From a virus: DNA of 43,769 nt. Below, piece after piece: positions 21,798-31,800 of this stretch (positions within the stretch are counted from its first letter, which is position 1; every line of letters begins with the position of its first letter). The notes under the pieces were generated by a model that was not told the DNA's origin, made no database searches, and was given only the letters and a program-made list of their open reading frames with translations. The stretch covers positions 1 through 43,769 of IMG/VR virus record IMGVR_UViG_3300027573_000012; one strand, given 5' to 3'. A program made the position numbers and the translations under genes.

Positions 21798-23368
21798 AAG
21801 AATCCCTGCATCAGCGAAGCGGGCTGCCACATGACTCCGATATCAACCATTGTCGTCTTTAGAGTAGAGGCTCCACTCATCGCTATAGCGACGGTATTGC
21901 CTATCCCGGCTCCTCCGTTAAGGACTTGGAACTTACCCTGACCACCTCCCCATATAGCATTGTCCCAAGTGGAAAGGTCCCAGACGTTGAGGGGGTTGAC
22001 AAACCCCGAGGACTGGGTGAGCTCGGTAAGGTCATAATCATAGAAAGCATGAACCTTGTAAGATGGAGCGCCTTCAGCGACAAATCGTGGGCGGATAAAA
22101 TGGACTATTTTAGCCATCTGAGGGGAACCAATATCCCCATATGACGTAAGAAGTGACCAAAATATGGGCTGAGGGTTAGGGTCTACTACGGTGACATTAT
22201 CCAAATTCCCCGTAACCCAATGAACACTGGTATCCGCCCCAACATAGACATTATTCTTAAAGGTCGCTACCGTCACCATCGGCATGTCGCGCCAGATACT
22301 CCAGGCTTTGGTATTCACATCATAAACAAACTGAAAATAGGGCTGATTCCCTATTTTCGGTGTGGTCACGATTATCTTTGCTAAGTCAGGAACAACCCAA
22401 AGACCCCACCCCATCTCATTAATGGTCTGTCTAATGGAGTTATTCAGAAGTGGGGAGATTTTATAGCTTACGGATCCTTCGAACGTGAACGGATTCTTTC
22501 CCTCCAATAGATCACGAGCAGATATAATTCCATAACTAGATAGAAGATACAGATCACCCCCAACAGATAGAGCAATACGACGTCCATTCGGTACTTTCCC
22601 TATGAACCACGTCCCTATAATTCCGAAAGTATCGTACGTATCCGGATCAGTCCCTTGATAAACAAGGACGTCACCCGACGAAGACACAGCGACAAGAAAA
22701 TCATCAGGGCCATCCCCAGAATCAAGGGACCAATTATAGATGCCCTTAAGAAAGCCACCAGCAATGAATTTATTACCGAAATTGAACTTAGTGAGTGTTC
22801 CGCTGTGTGAGCCTGCATCGGTATACCAGCCTGAATTCGTATTCTTTTGAACAAACCAAACTCGTTGCTTCCAAAGCATGACCTGGACAAGACTAGCTGC
22901 GGCCACCGGAGTTACGGTAGGAACCGCCCAAGTAGCCGTCGCCTCCTCATAATAGACCAAACCATTAGCGAGGTCAGCAACAAGTAAGAAACGTGCTCCA
23001 GCATCATTCGTAAAGATAACATACGAGCACCATCCAGCGTCGCTGGATGCAACTCCCCACGTATGCACCGCGATAGGGTTGACGACTGGATTCGTCACAT
23101 CAAAGATACCCGCAGAAGTGCAGGCAAAGAGTTTATCTTTCGAACCGTTCTCCAAAGTCCCCATATAAGGGATAAGAGTCTTTACCAAGTCTCCAGATAT
23201 CGTAGTGGCATGATCTATATAGCCAGGACGGACCCGCATACCGTAGGCTGAGGAGTCAATATTGTACGAATAGATGGCATCCCCCGGCTCCATAAGGGCC
23301 AGAGAGGATATAGAATTAATCCCCTTAAAAGGAGCTGGGAGAGTCTGAGTTTGTATTGTCTGTGGCAT
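21794..23368 (-). CDS. Tail nozzle/tubular protein B-like, 524 aa
   Basis: A beta-rich protein with repeated WD-like strands (for example FLVAVSSSGDVLVYQGTDP) and a start, LPAPFKGINSISSLALMEPG, typical of podovirus nozzle proteins with a beta-propeller core. Follows directly the adaptor gene (ATG overlaps its stop), the order seen for tail tubular proteins A and B. It is about 270 residues shorter than T7 gp12. Confidence 0.8.
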   Translation of the reverse strand: MPQTIQTQTLPAPFKGINSISSLALMEPGDAIYSYNIDSSAYGMRVRPGYIDHATTISGDLVKTLIPYMGTLENGSKDKLFACTSAGIFDVTNPVVNPIAVHTWGVASSDAGWCSYVIFTNDAGARFLLVADLANGLVYYEEATATWAVPTVTPVAAASLVQVMLWKQRVWFVQKNTNSGWYTDAGSHSGTLTKFNFGNKFIAGGFLKGIYNWSLDSGDGPDDFLVAVSSSGDVLVYQGTDPDTYDTFGIIGTWFIGKVPNGRRIALSVGGDLYLLSSYGIISARDLLEGKNPFTFEGSVSYKISPLLNNSIRQTINEMGWGLWVVPDLAKIIVTTPKIGNQPYFQFVYDVNTKAWSIWRDMPMVTVATFKNNVYVGADTSVHWVTGNLDNVTVVDPNPQPIFWSLLTSYGDIGSPQMAKIVHFIRPRFVAEGAPSYKVHAFYDYDLTELTQSSGFVNPLNVWDLSTWDNAIWGGGQGKFQVLNGGAGIGNTVAIAMSGASTLKTTMVDIGVMWQPASLMQGFL

Positions 23369-24096
23369 TAAAGCCCGAACCCTGAGTCAGGAATGTTCTT
23401 ATAGCTTAAGAATGGAGTACGGCTAGAGGGGAGCCCTGCATTGATAATAGGGGAGCCCTGATTCCGGCCAGTTACTCGGTTATAGGTGTCAGTAAATGCT
23501 TGACGGGCCTCAGTAGTGTCGAATCCCTTCGCACTGAGGAATCTGTACTTAAGATACTGCACCATCAAAACTGGATTAAAGAGTATGATATCGCCATTAT
23601 TCTGTACTCTATCATTAAACCCAGAACCATCCTGGATCCAATTACGACTTATATACTCAAAATGTATGTCCAGCGCATCGGGAACCGGGTTATTCGGGTA
23701 TACATTGAACATATTCTGCATGACACGGAAGGTAACGTAGATTGAAGAATCTACGAGATTACGCCCCTCCAGATACGCCCACTGTTGAGCTGACAGGGGG
23801 CCAGACAGGGGGTTCCTATTCGAGCGCTCCCACCCTGTCTGATCAATCATGTACGCAAAGTCTTCAGGCAGGGGATATTCCCCCGAATCAAGGCTTGTCG
23901 TCGTTATTTGGTGTTCCCTTCGCAGATACTCCCACTCATAGGCTTCCACAAACTCCTGACCACAGGTAGTTAAAAGACTTCTTAACTGTATGTAGGTGGG
24001 ATTCGTATCAGCAAAGACGTCCGAGGATGTCTGGGAGATGACCTCCACAGACACCCGGTTGACTATATCTTGTGCGGATATGTACCGATCAGCCAT
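23368..24096 (-). CDS. Head-tail adaptor/tail tubular protein A-like, 242 aa
   Basis: The helical N-terminus (ISAQDIVNRVSVEVISQ), WEYLRREH, YPLPEDFAYMID and the C-terminal FSAK helix region resemble podovirus adaptor proteins that connect the portal to the nozzle. Length is close to the usual 190-240. It precedes the nozzle gene with overlapping start and stop. Confidence 0.8.
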   Translation of the reverse strand: MADRYISAQDIVNRVSVEVISQTSSDVFADTNPTYIQLRSLLTTCGQEFVEAYEWEYLRREHQITTTSLDSGEYPLPEDFAYMIDQTGWERSNRNPLSGPLSAQQWAYLEGRNLVDSSIYVTFRVMQNMFNVYPNNPVPDALDIHFEYISRNWIQDGSGFNDRVQNNGDIILFNPVLMVQYLKYRFLSAKGFDTTEARQAFTDTYNRVTGRNQGSPIINAGLPSSRTPFLSYKNIPDSGFGL

Positions 24097-24694
24097 CGTC
24101 GTCCTCTAAGGCTTGGATGCGAGCCATTTGGTCTTTCAAGGCCTCTTCGAGAGATGCGATTCGCGCATCTCTTTCGTCTAACTGAGCCTGGAGCTGCGCA
24201 ATGGGGGCCTCACTTTTCGCGGCTTCGAGATAAGCCTTCGCCTGCCGCTTAAGATTATTGATATTCATGAACTTCTGAGCATGGACATCCGCAAGATCTA
24301 CGAGCTGCTCTACCGTAAAGATGTTAAAGAATTTTAGTTCCTCAACCTGACCTGCGGTGAGGTAGGCCCACTTATCAAGAGGGGTACCGACCATTATCTG
24401 GGCATTACGAGCTTTGAAAGCTTCGTAGTGTCTCCGAAATCGTTGCTTATCATGCGGGCGAGCTTCACGCATGATAACATTGTCCTTATCCCCGGGGATC
24501 ATGATGGTGATAAACTCTTTATCCTCGAAAATAGGACGGCCTTCTTCGAGGCTCTTCGCCTCGTTCTGAAGGGGATGATAGGAAAACTTGACGTATAGCT
24601 TATCGTCATCTCTGTAGCGGTTATATTCACTCATGCCCTGGGAAGTAAGCTCATAATCTGCTTCCCTAGAATTAAAATCAATTTCACGGTCCAT
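24089..24694 (-). CDS. Virion-associated coiled-coil protein, 201 aa
   Basis: An N-terminal acidic domain (YHPLQNEAKSLEEGRPIFED and IMIPGDKDNVIMREARPHD), a middle KWAYLTAGQVEELKFFNIFT motif, then a C-terminal coiled coil (LQAQLDERDARIASLEEALK). This layout is common in metagenomic podoviruses beside tail genes. The ATG at 24694 is preferred because AGGAG nearly touches the ATG at 24700. Function unknown. Confidence 0.65.
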   Translation of the reverse strand: MDREIDFNSREADYELTSQGMSEYNRYRDDDKLYVKFSYHPLQNEAKSLEEGRPIFEDKEFITIMIPGDKDNVIMREARPHDKQRFRRHYEAFKARNAQIMVGTPLDKWAYLTAGQVEELKFFNIFTVEQLVDLADVHAQKFMNINNLKRQAKAYLEAAKSEAPIAQLQAQLDERDARIASLEEALKDQMARIQALEDDDG

Positions 24695-24707
24695 TATCAT
24701 TCTCCTT

Positions 24708-25730
24708 TTATTCGGTCGTTACAACCAGTTTTCCATTGGTAGTCACCCGTGCTCCAGACTCCCAAATATCATCAGAAGGCAGAATTTCTGTAATTGTCTG
24801 TCTAGCTGCCTCATCAACCTTGTATCCCTCTGGGACCCAAGTTATGCCCTCGTCAACATCATTTACCCTTCGTACTCCGTGCATTGTGTGACGTAGGCCC
24901 CCAAGATTCACATCTGTAATGGGGTAGGTACGGAGATATTTGAATATGGCGATGCCTGACCCACCAGAGTTCGAACCAGCACCGTTTCCTCGTATTCCTC
25001 CAGCACCTCCACCCGTATTGGCTGCTCCATTATTCGCTGTATTCTTAGTTTGAGCTCCAGCACCCCCGCCACCTAAACCTCCAGCGCCACCTGGAGTTGT
25101 AGCGTCAGCGCCTCCACCTCCGCCGCCATAGTATGTAGGAGTTCCTGATATGCTGGACTGTACTCCAATACCCCCGTTTCCTCCAGTGGCACTAGCCGCA
25201 TGAGCACCGGGTCCTCCAGCGCCGCCCCCACCGCCTGCGGCTCTTAGAGAAGTTGTTGCCGAAGTAAATCCATCACCACCGGAGAACCCAGTATCAGAAC
25301 CTGATCCGGGTGAAGCTGTAGAAATCCCACCTCCTCCGCACCCATTACCTCCATTTACTCCTGCTACAAGAGGATTTCCATTCATATTCGCGACAGCACC
25401 GCCTCCGGCGGTTATTCCATTCCAAGTGGTTGCGCCTCCTACAATTCCAGTACCTTCTGCAGGATGAACATATCCTGGGCCTCCAGTACCAATGACTACA
25501 GGAAGAGTTCCTACAGCGACTGTAGTTGTTCCAGGCTTTACCGCACCTCCACCAGCTCCACCATAATAGGATGTTCCAGCTCCATTATTATAGTTTCCTC
25601 CACCGCCACCACCGACCAAGAGATATTCAACATCTCCTGCCTCCTGAACAATCATATCCTCTGAATTCAGAAAGGTATTGATTCGGTATGAACCGACGTC
25701 AGTAACAATACCTCCAGCTAAGATAGTCAT
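24708..25730 (-). CDS. Glycine-rich adhesin-like tail protein, 340 aa
   Basis: Residues about 35-265 are extremely Gly-rich with Thr, Asn, Ala and Tyr, including runs of five or more Gly (EYLLVGGGGGGNYNNGAGTS). Such composition is typical of polyglycine-II sandwich tip adhesins of T-even type and of glycine-rich fibre tips. The C-terminal domain (RTITEI-region, EGITWVPEGYKVDEAARQ) is not repetitive. It overlaps the spike gene by four bases (ATGA), so the two are made together. Confidence 0.7.
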   Translation of the reverse strand: MTILAGGIVTDVGSYRINTFLNSEDMIVQEAGDVEYLLVGGGGGGNYNNGAGTSYYGGAGGGAVKPGTTTVAVGTLPVVIGTGGPGYVHPAEGTGIVGGATTWNGITAGGGAVANMNGNPLVAGVNGGNGCGGGGISTASPGSGSDTGFSGGDGFTSATTSLRAAGGGGGAGGPGAHAASATGGNGGIGVQSSISGTPTYYGGGGGGADATTPGGAGGLGGGGAGAQTKNTANNGAANTGGGAGGIRGNGAGSNSGGSGIAIFKYLRTYPITDVNLGGLRHTMHGVRRVNDVDEGITWVPEGYKVDEAARQTITEILPSDDIWESGARVTTNGKLVVTTE

Positions 25731-27658
25731 ACAGGCGTATTAACTGTCGTTCCAGCAGAATCTTTCCAAAGATCGCCGTCGGCGCTGCCGACTGCCCAGA
25801 CAGGCTTTCCAACGGTGCTATTATATAGGCAAAACCCCTGACGTTTATAGGCTGATGTATTGACCTCGTGGGCTATATTATTCAAATTAGCAGAGGTCTC
25901 TACTCGATCGCCAATACCCCCTCTCTCCATCCACATAAAATCATAGATAGCCCCTACGCTGTTTCTGAAGAGGGTCGGGAACCGACCATCGTAGAATACT
26001 TCTCTGATTCCATAGGGCTGATGAATACTGATGGGAGCAGATGCGATATTACACCCGATAAAACGAAGTATAGTCGTACTATTGGAAGTTCCATTTACAA
26101 AGGGAAAGTAGTGATTCTGAAGAAGATTTCGTGTTTCTGCCGCCGAAGGGGTGACAATCCAAATATTCTCCGATGGACTTCCAGGAGTTGAATACCTCAA
26201 TAAATGGATATACAGGGGACGGACATTATCCGAACAGGAGAGAACTTGCCACATATGATCAAAGGACTTCGCCCCTGCTCCCACGATTACTACTTCAACA
26301 TAATCGTTATCTGTAATCGCTTGTGCATTCCACGTAGCTGTCGGTCTAGCGAGAGTTCTTGAAAAATAATTCGCTGTATTCGCCAAAGTAATATCCGACG
26401 AAGTCGGAATAGAGGCTAGAGCACTCGTTGTTTGGAGCGCCATAAAGTCAGTTTTAGGGTCCGTAACAATGACATTCGTACCTGAATAAGTTCCCCATGT
26501 AATCGTTGCAGGGAGGGCATGAGCCTCAAATTCATCCATAAGGTCTGTGATGAATAGACCTCTTCGCCCAGCCACCGTCGTACGGGGAATGAATCCAACT
26601 GGGTTATTGATGTGAGGCCAGAGAGTATTACCTTTTATGGAATTACGACCTGTAAATTCTTCCTGGTCATCAATCCGTACATCCTTACCCTCAACATCAT
26701 ACTGAGTATGATTATGCCACCATCCGTTGTTGTGCTGACCTTTACCAAAATCAAAGAACCTAGCAGTATAGATGTGATGATCAGTCCCGCGCAAATAAAG
26801 ACCAGCATGAGCGACGCTTTCATCGTATGTCAGGTACATAGAATCTCCTTGGTGCATGAGATCTATGCCTAGATTATTGAATGCGATGCTATAGATACCA
26901 CTCTTTACGGCCTGAGCACGAACCTTCCAATGACAGTTATTCGCCCACTGGTCATATCCAGGGTTACGCGCGTCAGCGTAGATGCCATATCGCATATTAC
27001 GAACTTCTATATCCATTTCATGGTGAGTGATATAGGCATTCGCTACGGTCTGAGTGGAGAAATCGTAATGTATTGCAGTTCCCCCACCATTAAGCGTATG
27101 AAGATGTGTCTCAGAACCCGCCGCCACGACATCTTTAATGGACCCACCCCATCCAAAGAACATGATAGGATAATAGAATACTGCCTTGGTCGGTGCAGAG
27201 TGCATCAATTCGTACAGACCACCCCGAATATGCACTTCTGGAGTACGAATATCAAACATATTGATATTATTCGTGGTAAAGAACCGAGCCTGCTCGTATG
27301 TAACCGGAGGCCAAGGATCCGCAGGGTCGTTCGTCGTTAACGAAGTACGAACCTTCAGACCACTGAAGCAATAAAAGATTTTCGGCTGCAAAAACAGCAG
27401 AGGATTATCAATCTTGTATACACCGGGAGGAACATAGACGGCGTATGGGGACTCTATAGCGTCACCGATAGCTTGTGAGCTGTCAGTCGCCCCCGTAGGG
27501 TCAATTCCTTGGAATCCCAAGACATTACCGGGGGAGTCAGCTAGACCCTCAAGATACGAAGCTGGAAACTTGTAGGATACCCCACTCGACGACGCAAATA
27601 GATAGTCTTCTGGGCCTAAATTCGGTAGAGTAGGGAGTGCTGGAAGGGTGCTGCTCAT
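25727..27658 (-). CDS. Tailspike with pectate-lyase-like beta-helix, 643 aa
   Basis: After an N-terminal attachment segment of about 45 residues, FQGIDPTGATDSSQAI and YAVYVPPGVYKIDNPLLF mark the start of a right-handed beta-helix of the pectate-lyase type. Many later Gly/Asn/Asp-rich coils fit this fold. It probably recognises or depolymerises host surface polysaccharide. Catalytic residues cannot be assigned from sequence alone. Confidence 0.8.
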   Translation of the reverse strand: MSSTLPALPTLPNLGPEDYLFASSSGVSYKFPASYLEGLADSPGNVLGFQGIDPTGATDSSQAIGDAIESPYAVYVPPGVYKIDNPLLFLQPKIFYCFSGLKVRTSLTTNDPADPWPPVTYEQARFFTTNNINMFDIRTPEVHIRGGLYELMHSAPTKAVFYYPIMFFGWGGSIKDVVAAGSETHLHTLNGGGTAIHYDFSTQTVANAYITHHEMDIEVRNMRYGIYADARNPGYDQWANNCHWKVRAQAVKSGIYSIAFNNLGIDLMHQGDSMYLTYDESVAHAGLYLRGTDHHIYTARFFDFGKGQHNNGWWHNHTQYDVEGKDVRIDDQEEFTGRNSIKGNTLWPHINNPVGFIPRTTVAGRRGLFITDLMDEFEAHALPATITWGTYSGTNVIVTDPKTDFMALQTTSALASIPTSSDITLANTANYFSRTLARPTATWNAQAITDNDYVEVVIVGAGAKSFDHMWQVLSCSDNVRPLYIHLLRYSTPGSPSENIWIVTPSAAETRNLLQNHYFPFVNGTSNSTTILRFIGCNIASAPISIHQPYGIREVFYDGRFPTLFRNSVGAIYDFMWMERGGIGDRVETSANLNNIAHEVNTSAYKRQGFCLYNSTVGKPVWAVGSADGDLWKDSAGTTVNTPV

Positions 27659-27661
27659 TAT

Positions 27662-27898
27662 TTACCCCAGAGTAACGTACATCTTATTTTCTGCGGAATA
27701 GCGAGTTCCATTAATGAAAACATCACCAGGAGCTCCTGAAAAATCATTGTCAACAATCTGTACAAACGTCGCACCATTTTCATCGACCATCCCACCACCA
27801 GGGACATTATAGTACTGACCTGATAATAGAAGAAAATTTACTCCATCATCAAGGAGAAAATCAGTACCGTCATCTAATAGAAGGTGTGGTATTGTCAT
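27662..27898 (-). CDS. Small structural protein, 78 aa (paralogue of 27895)
   Basis: An acidic 78-residue protein. Its C-terminal half, DENGATFVQIVDNDFSGAPG then GTRYSAENKMYVT, matches the next upstream gene (DEYGATYTVTVSATFTGVAG, GTRYTFDGAMYIT), showing a tandem duplication. The N-terminal halves differ. Beta-rich; probably a minor tail or head component. ATGG overlap with its neighbour. Confidence 0.65.
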   Translation of the reverse strand: MTIPHLLLDDGTDFLLDDGVNFLLLSGQYYNVPGGGMVDENGATFVQIVDNDFSGAPGDVFINGTRYSAENKMYVTLG

Positions 27899-28140
27899 GG
27901 GGGATCCGAAGTAATGTACATCGCGCCATCAAAAGTGTACCGTGTACCCTCAATAATGACATCTCCAGCTACGCCGGTGAATGTCGCTGAAACCGTTACT
28001 GTGTAGGTCGCCCCGTATTCATCAATCTTAACCCCAGTAGGGATAGAATTATCCCCCAGAGGCGGTATAGGGGGATCATCCTCCCAAAAACCGACAGCCC
28101 AGAAGGTGGGGGAGTAAGTATCATCGCGCCATGTACTCAT
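27895..28140 (-). CDS. Small structural protein, 81 aa (paralogue of 27662)
   Basis: Shares the GATY...GDV.I.GTRY module with the downstream gene, with a different Trp/Pro-rich N-terminus (MSTWRDDTYSPTFWAVGFW). Likely a beta-sandwich minor virion protein. Overlaps the preceding 242-aa gene by four bases, so translation is coupled through this cassette. Confidence 0.65.
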   Translation of the reverse strand: MSTWRDDTYSPTFWAVGFWEDDPPIPPLGDNSIPTGVKIDEYGATYTVTVSATFTGVAGDVIIEGTRYTFDGAMYITSDPP

Positions 28141-28865
28141 CCGAGCGAGTAGAACGGAGTCGTTGTGCCGTTACCGTTAACGACAAAGTCATTAACGGTA
28201 GCGAGGTTAGATTGTACTCGTCCAGTCCCCGTAAACTGGAGGGAGTCAGTCTTACCCTTAACAGCGGTGACATTACCATTGATAGTTCCCAGGGTAGTCG
28301 TCATCGTATTCAACTTGCCGTCCAACGTCGCGCCAGTGTCAATGAGTATTTCATCGACTATACCGTCGATGACCGCCACATTGGCCGTCAACGTCGCCAG
28401 AGAAGCTGCCGTCGCCGGGGCATAGTTCGCCTGAGTAGAGTTAAGAATGACGCCGTTAGCCCCTGTGATGAGGTCAAGATCGAGCTGCGCGGTGGCGACT
28501 TGTCCTGAAATGGTGGTCGCTAGTGCGAACAGATTGCTCGTAGAAAAGAGGAAATCGTAGCCATCCGTATTGTAGATAGTGAACCGCTCCCAAACAGGGA
28601 GCGCTCCAGCCACCTGAATGGAGACGAAGAAGTTACCCCGAGTTCCTGTATCCGTCGCGTTGAAGGTGCAAGAATAGAGTCCTCCAGTTTGGTGAGCACA
28701 GGCTGAAGCTTCAGATTTAGCCCCGAATACACCACCAGCCTTTGAAATCATCACCGAAGCAGCGGGGATGGACAGGGCCGTCTCCGGAGTTATCCCATCA
28801 GTGGAGTCCAAAAATGGCCCCATAATGACCGTGACAGTCGTTGATTGGCGCATTACTCCACTCAT
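28137..28865 (-). CDS. Phage structural protein, 242 aa
   Basis: Begins MSGVMRQSTTVTVIMGPFLD with DGITPETALSIPAASVMISK, a pattern common in phage tail-associated proteins. A long helical, Thr/Ala-rich segment of about 70 residues (LATLTANVAVIDGIVDEILI region) could be a trimeric coiled-coil. Probably part of the tail fibre or spike apparatus. It overlaps the large spike by four bases. Confidence 0.65.
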   Translation of the reverse strand: MSGVMRQSTTVTVIMGPFLDSTDGITPETALSIPAASVMISKAGGVFGAKSEASACAHQTGGLYSCTFNATDTGTRGNFFVSIQVAGALPVWERFTIYNTDGYDFLFSTSNLFALATTISGQVATAQLDLDLITGANGVILNSTQANYAPATAASLATLTANVAVIDGIVDEILIDTGATLDGKLNTMTTTLGTINGNVTAVKGKTDSLQFTGTGRVQSNLATVNDFVVNGNGTTTPFYSLG

Positions 28866-31800
28866 ACTTGCCTTCTCCGGAAATAGTTCATTATCTTCGT
28901 AATAACTCCGCTTTCAGGGGGGTCAGGTGCTTCAGTCATATCACCCTTACCCCAATAGACAGGACGTCTCCACGGGGGCATCAAATAGGTCTGCGTATTC
29001 GTGCCACCTTCTACACCGAAGTGCCAATAGTCTGGGCGTGTACCGCCACCGAATACACCATGAAACTCTGCAGACCAGAACCTACCCTCATCCTGAACCT
29101 GGGATATCCTATAATTAGCGACATTCCGCACATAGACCAGAGCTGGGGAGTAGGGAGAGGGGTAAAATCCAGTCGGTGCCGGGTTATACCCGCGAGTAGA
29201 CGCTGGAGTTGTGACGACCTCACCAATCGGCACATTGGCGCGAGGTATGTGCCCAGACGAATTCCCCGTCAAGGCATGTAGAGCAACAAACGTTGAATCT
29301 ACACAATTAATGAATGGAGCATTCGCTTCGCACTTGGAACCAAAGATGTTAACTCTATGGCAATTGATGATGTGAATATTCCCCGGCCAGTTGTGAGTAT
29401 GCTCTGGATTGATGGCATAGGCGCTGACAGAACCTACAATATCTCGAAATTCATAGTGACAATAGGGGGATTGAGTATTGTAGATTACCCCCTGATTCGG
29501 CATGAAATGCTTTCCCGTAGCATTGTCAGTCCACTGAACAAGAGGGGCTGAAGCATCGTATTCTGGCGTTGAAGCGTAGTTAATGAATCCCCAATAAGTA
29601 TTTCTACGAGTAAGGAAAGAATAGGAAGTATTATTCCCCCTCCAATGAATGGCAAATCCGGTAGGCATCCCATGATGCCTCCATATATTCATAGTTGCAA
29701 CAGTACTCGGTAGAGTACTATCAGCAGTACGGAGCATCGGTCTCTGAGGACTATCACTAGAACCAAAGGGTTGACCTGCTGTGGGGAATCTGGTAGCCAC
29801 GAAATTAGAAGACGCCTTGTTTGACCCGACTAAGTGCCTCCCCTCCAATAGATCGTAGGTATTATTTCGTAACCAGTATCCCCGGCGTAGATAAATGACA
29901 TCTCCAACGACAGAATCAGACATTGCGGCGTCCATAAACGTCGTATTGTCAACCAATCCAGTCAATGGGTTAATCGCATAGTCAGTTGCTACATTAATCG
30001 TCGCATCTTCCCAAGTCTTAAATTCAGCATCTGAAACACGATGACGATCTACAATATCCGCCGGTACAGGAATGAAGTTAGCATGACCATCAGCATAAAT
30101 TTCTACCGTATTGGCGCTAGAGTCTACTCCGTCAATCCTTGAATTCGTATTAAAGGGCGTTGAGTTGGAGACCAGCTCATGGTCAACCCCATTAGTTCCG
30201 GGAAGTTCAGCGGCGATATTAGCATTGATATTCCCGACACTGGGGGAAGTAAGATTATGGGGTACAATCAGTCTCTTAATGTAGACCCATCCCGTACTGG
30301 CGGGGGACGTAACATCGCCCTTGGGATGCTCTAAAATCTTAGTACAGTTCCTAACCCAGAAATTCTCAACTACGAAAGGACGATTTGTCTCGAATGCTAC
30401 ATTCGCTGTCTGGGGGGTAGAAAAGTCAATATAACCATCCGTAAACTCCATGTAGCCTTGTTCCACAACCGACTGTCCAGTCCCCATAGACCCACCATCT
30501 ACCGCCAGTTTCCCGACAGAAGATGTATCCATCGTGATACCAGTACCTACAAAGAAGACCGTATTACGGGGGCCAGTGTCACCCCCACTGGGAATGGATG
30601 GACCGCAGTAGATGGCACTAACGGTCTGATTAGTTAGATAGTACCCGGAGAAGACACATCCTGGCTGGACTGAGCAGAGGAGAAGGCCATACTGAAACCC
30701 GTCTATATCCCCTGTAAGTTGGGAACCTCCTGCTCCGTTACCATTCCTGATACCTGCATAGCCGGAACCTGTAATCTTTATCCGGATTATTTCCTGACCT
30801 TGAGCACCTTGCATGTCGAGAGCAATGGCTCCGACATTAGTCCCAGTATCCAACCATAGATTAATAACTCCATTATTATACAAAGAATTTGGCTTATTCG
30901 TACCTGAGGGAGGTTCAGGGTTATAATCAGCATTTTCTATAAGAACAAAAACTTTCGGGCTACCCACGGTTCCATAGCCAGAGGAACCATTGGCAAGCCG
31001 GAGTTTCGGTTTATTAGCCCCCTGATTAGAACCTTGAAGAACGTAGCCTCGTGTTTCATCAATGAAAGACTGGCGATCTCCAGCAGCCGAGCTAGTACGC
31101 TGGGAAACGAACTGCCTAAAGAAGATCTGATTATTGACGACATACTCAGAATCTTCTTCGAAGAATAGATCCATTCCGTACTCAGCTGCATTCTTTCCAG
31201 CATCAAGAATTGCTGTTAGATTTGTAGCAGACGTACCTCCCCCTGCATTATTCGCATTGAATGGGGCACCAGAAGCTATAATCTTGGAGTCATTCATGTA
31301 CGGCTGCGAAGCAGCCGGAAGACGAGGCATTTCCGTAGAGGCCCAATCAAGGTATGGACCGAAAACTGTATCTAGAGTATAGGATTGATTACGATAGATA
31401 ACATCAGCCTGGGAGATTACAGCACTTTCAGTACCGCCCCCGGCATTAAACTCTAGAAAGAAAGCTGCCCATGCCGTATTAGGATTATTGGAGTCTTCAA
31501 CTCCAGTATTCCACAATTTTGGATCAAGACCGTGAGCAAGAGTTGTAGAATCCCCACCAATTAGAGTATCAGCAACGTCATAAGCATAAACCTCAACTTC
31601 TCTGCCTGTGGCCCCTACGTTCCAATTCTCTTTACGAAGAATTAAACGAATTCGTCGTATCTCAGCACTCAAAACGCCAGAATTATAGGTGTAAGTCGGG
31701 AAGGCTCCCGGAGAATTCTCTTTCCAACCAATACGAACTACTTTAGTAGAACTTGCATTGAGTTCTATAGCAGAAATGGCGGAAGAAGCACGATCGCTAC

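Noticed and set aside
24708-25730. The glycine-rich gene as a low-complexity artefact
   Set aside because: It has a clear start, non-repetitive ends and a four-base coupled overlap with the spike gene, so it is treated as real.
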